A DNA stretch of 64,000 nucleotides, from positions 1,418,157 to 1,482,156 of the forward strand of contig NZ_OESQ01000001.1 in the NCBI RefSeq assembly GCF_900240245.1. Reading direction: 5' to 3'. Positions within the stretch are counted from its first letter, which is position 1. Each line of letters begins with the position of its first letter. Positions 62,306-64,000 of this stretch are shown here, piece after piece. Position numbers and translations under genes: made by a program. Source of the DNA: Lachnoclostridium edouardi. Lineage in GTDB: Bacteria; Bacillota; Clostridia; Lachnospirales; Lachnospiraceae. The notes under the pieces were generated by a model. It searched no databases and had not been told where the DNA came from. It was given only the letters and a program-made list of their open reading frames with translations.

Positions 62306-63316
62306 ATGAAAGATACATCTGAAATTAAAAGAAGTAATCAGCAGCTGGTGCGCCGCACCTTACACACCCTGGGCCAGGGCACAAAGCTGGATGTTTCTAA
62401 TGCTTCCGGTCTCAGCGTTGCCACATGCAATACAATTCTCAACCAGCTGGAGGCTGACGGAGCCGTTTACACCCAGGATATCCGCTCCCCTCAGGTAGGA
62501 AGAAAAGCCAAGGTATACACATTAAATTATAATTACCGCTATTATCTGTGCATGTATTTTACTATCAGCGGCAATGACCAGCACATATGCTGGTCCGTAG
62601 TAAATATGGCCGGGTCAACAGTAGAAGAAGAAAAAAAACAATATGAGCAGATTACTTTGGACTTGATTACTTCCCACATAAGGGACCTGACTGACCGCTT
62701 CTCCTCTATCTGCTGTATTAGCCTTGGCATCCCCGGCTTTGCAAAGGACGGCCATATTCTCCACTGCGATATTACATCCTTAACAGGAGTATCTATCACC
62801 TCCTGTTTGGAAAATATTTTTCAAATACCGGTTTCTGTGGAAAATGACCTGCACATGATGACCTACGGCTGCTATCAAACAGAATATGTGAAACAGACCG
62901 ACCCTTCCGGTCAAATTCTGGCTATGATGTTATTTCAAAAGCACATATGTCCTGGAGCCGGTGTTGTAGCCGGAGGGAAAATATTAAAAGGAATGAGTAA
63001 TTTTTCCGGAGAAATCAGCTTTCTTCCTTATGATGAATCCAGGAAACAGCAGGAACAGGCTATGACAGAAGAGCTATATCTTCCCTGGGCAGCCAAGGCT
63101 GCGGCTGCTGTGATCACAGTTTTAAATCCAAGTATTATTGTGCTTACAGGCAGCATCACAAAAGAAGCTGACTGCCGGAGTTTAAAGGAGCTTTGCAGAA
63201 AATATATTCCAGAAGAGCATCTGCCGGAATTTGTTTACGTTAAAAATCACCATCAGTACTATGTATACGGCCTGTTTTCAATGGCCAGGGAATTATCAGA
63301 ACGAAAGGAAGTTTAA
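62306..63316 (+). CDS. ROK family regulator (NagC/XylR-like)
   Basis: This protein of about 336 residues has an N-terminal winged helix (RRTLHTLGQGTKLDVSNASG; LSVATCNTILNQLEADGAVY) and a ROK domain with a sugar-binding-like region (ISLGIPGFAKDGHILHC) and GAGVVAGGKILKGMSNFSGE. The CxCGxxGC zinc motif of many ROK proteins is not evident. The ATG follows TTGGAGAAATTT. It precedes a sugar-type MFS carrier by 3 bp and likely controls it. Confidence 0.88.
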   Translation: MKDTSEIKRSNQQLVRRTLHTLGQGTKLDVSNASGLSVATCNTILNQLEADGAVYTQDIRSPQVGRKAKVYTLNYNYRYYLCMYFTISGNDQHICWSVVNMAGSTVEEEKKQYEQITLDLITSHIRDLTDRFSSICCISLGIPGFAKDGHILHCDITSLTGVSITSCLENIFQIPVSVENDLHMMTYGCYQTEYVKQTDPSGQILAMMLFQKHICPGAGVVAGGKILKGMSNFSGEISFLPYDESRKQQEQAMTEELYLPWAAKAAAAVITVLNPSIIVLTGSITKEADCRSLKELCRKYIPEEHLPEFVYVKNHHQYYVYGLFSMARELSERKEV

Positions 63317-63319
63317 ATT

Positions 63320-64000
63320 ATGAATCCTAAATATAAACGGACCTTGTACGCCTGCTATATAGGCTACATTACACAGGCAGTTGTAAATAATATTGCTTTG
63401 CTTTTATTTGTTACCTTTCAAAACGAATTTCAGCTGTCCCTGGAACAAATAGGTTTTTTAGTTACCTACAACTTTTCTGTCCAAATGGCCATTGACTTTA
63501 TATCAGCCAAGTATGTAGACGCATGGGGATATAAGGCCTCTGCAGTAGCTGCTCATATATTTGCTGCAATCGGGCTTGTGGCCCTGGGCACATTTCCCTA
63601 TTTGTTCCCAAGCCCTTACATAGGACTTTTAGCCGCCTTCACTCTTTCTGGTCTAGGCGGAGGATTAATTGAAGTATTAATCAGCCCTATTGTAGAAGCC
63701 CTGCCTACAGATAATAAGTCTTCCGAAATGAGCCTTCTCCACTCCTTTTACTGTTGGGGATATGTAGGCGTGGTTCTCCTTGCCACCTTGTATTTTAAAA
63801 TAGCGGGAATAGAAAACTGGCGCTACCTTTTGTTTCTTATGGCTCTCATCCCTGTTTTTAATACCTTTTATTTTATAAAAGCGCCTGTGCGGGTATTAGT
63901 AAAAGCAGAGCATTCTCTGTCTGTAAGAAAGCTGGCTTCTATGAAATTATTCTGGCTGTTCTTTCTTTTAATGATCTGCTCAGGAGCTGCGGAGCAGGCT
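63320..64000 (+). CDS. MFS transporter, sugar type, N-terminal part (cut by window edge)
   Basis: The frame is open from the ATG to the end of the window (227 codons). It starts MNPKYKRTLYACYIGYITQA and has membrane segments at about 7-30, 45-66, 75-95, 100-125, 140-160 and 165-185. The loop EMSLLHSFYCWGYVG near 144 matches FucP-like MFS proteins. AAAGGAAG precedes the ATG and overlaps the end of the ROK gene. The substrate is probably a sugar sensed by the ROK protein; this is inference. Confidence 0.85.
   Translation, partial: MNPKYKRTLYACYIGYITQAVVNNIALLLFVTFQNEFQLSLEQIGFLVTYNFSVQMAIDFISAKYVDAWGYKASAVAAHIFAAIGLVALGTFPYLFPSPYIGLLAAFTLSGLGGGLIEVLISPIVEALPTDNKSSEMSLLHSFYCWGYVGVVLLATLYFKIAGIENWRYLLFLMALIPVFNTFYFIKAPVRVLVKAEHSLSVRKLASMKLFWLFFLLMICSGAAEQA

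Noticed and set aside
1..64000. CRISPR arrays, rRNA and tRNA genes
   Set aside because: No regularly spaced direct repeats and no recognisable tRNA or rRNA sequence were found on reading both strands by eye. A tRNAscan-type search would be needed to exclude them formally.

Overview
The window reads as a chromosomal segment of a Gram-positive, moderately AT-rich Clostridia member. Lachnospiraceae (the former Clostridium cluster XIVa) fits best. The support is AGGAGG-type ribosome sites, housekeeping sigma promoters with 17-bp spacers, the DUF1385-prmC-prfA neighbourhood, BlaI/M56 and YesMN-type regulation, and a tripartite tricarboxylate transporter locus. No rRNA or tRNA gene, CRISPR array or phage region was seen. 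Most genes lie on the minus strand.

Left part (1-10.6 kb): the first codons of an IS200/IS605 TnpA run off the left edge. Next comes a seven-gene surface-glycan operon (glf, a GT8, three GT2, a Wzx-type flippase and an ATP-grasp ligase) with its own promoter and terminator. A phosphoribosyltransferase-like gene follows, then leuA behind a promoter and a roughly 210-nt leader that can form competing structures.

10.6-21.8 kb: nine tightly packed minus-strand genes form a catabolic operon: MmgE/PrpD, a small membrane protein, a Na+/solute symporter, a second MmgE/PrpD, an MBL-fold lactonase-like hydrolase, a PrpF/Mii-type isomerase, a PrpB/dimethylmalate-lyase-type lyase and LeuC/LeuD-type dehydratase subunits. 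A divergent PrpR-like sigma-54 activator faces a recognisable -24/-12 promoter. Together they suggest import and breakdown of a branched di- or tricarboxylate to pyruvate plus a short acid, resembling the catabolic half of the methylcitrate cycle or the end of nicotinate fermentation. Neither a methylcitrate synthase nor a methyleneglutarate mutase is present. This is the strongest candidate for an undescribed system.

21.8-33.2 kb: glmM and the dTDP-rhamnose genes rfbA, rfbB and rfbD (rfbC not present) sit directly behind prfA, prmC and a DUF1385 gene. Upstream are rpmE with a structured leader, rho, rarA and a polysaccharide deacetylase.

33.3-41.4 kb: a TctABC transporter is co-transcribed with a PdxA-family dehydrogenase, a decayed sugar-isomerase gene and an HpcH-type aldolase. 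A LysR regulator and a divergent SAF-domain dehydrogenase complete the locus; the dehydrogenase is broken by a one-base frameshift in a C run. A shared palindromic motif lies before both transcription units.

41.4-45.0 kb: rpmG-secE-nusG-rplK-rplA and rplJ-rplL form two ribosomal units. They carry an L10 leader and two nearly identical hairpins before rplK and rplA. rpoB does not follow rplL.

45-64 kb: an Fe3+/sugar-phosphate-type ABC importer with a YesMN two-component system and a GNAT enzyme; comF-like and recD2 genes; an MreB/Mbl gene behind a cluster of palindromes; an ABC-F protein; a CmpB-type membrane protein; a BlaI/M56 sensor pair with twin operators; and a ROK regulator followed by a sugar MFS transporter cut by the right edge.
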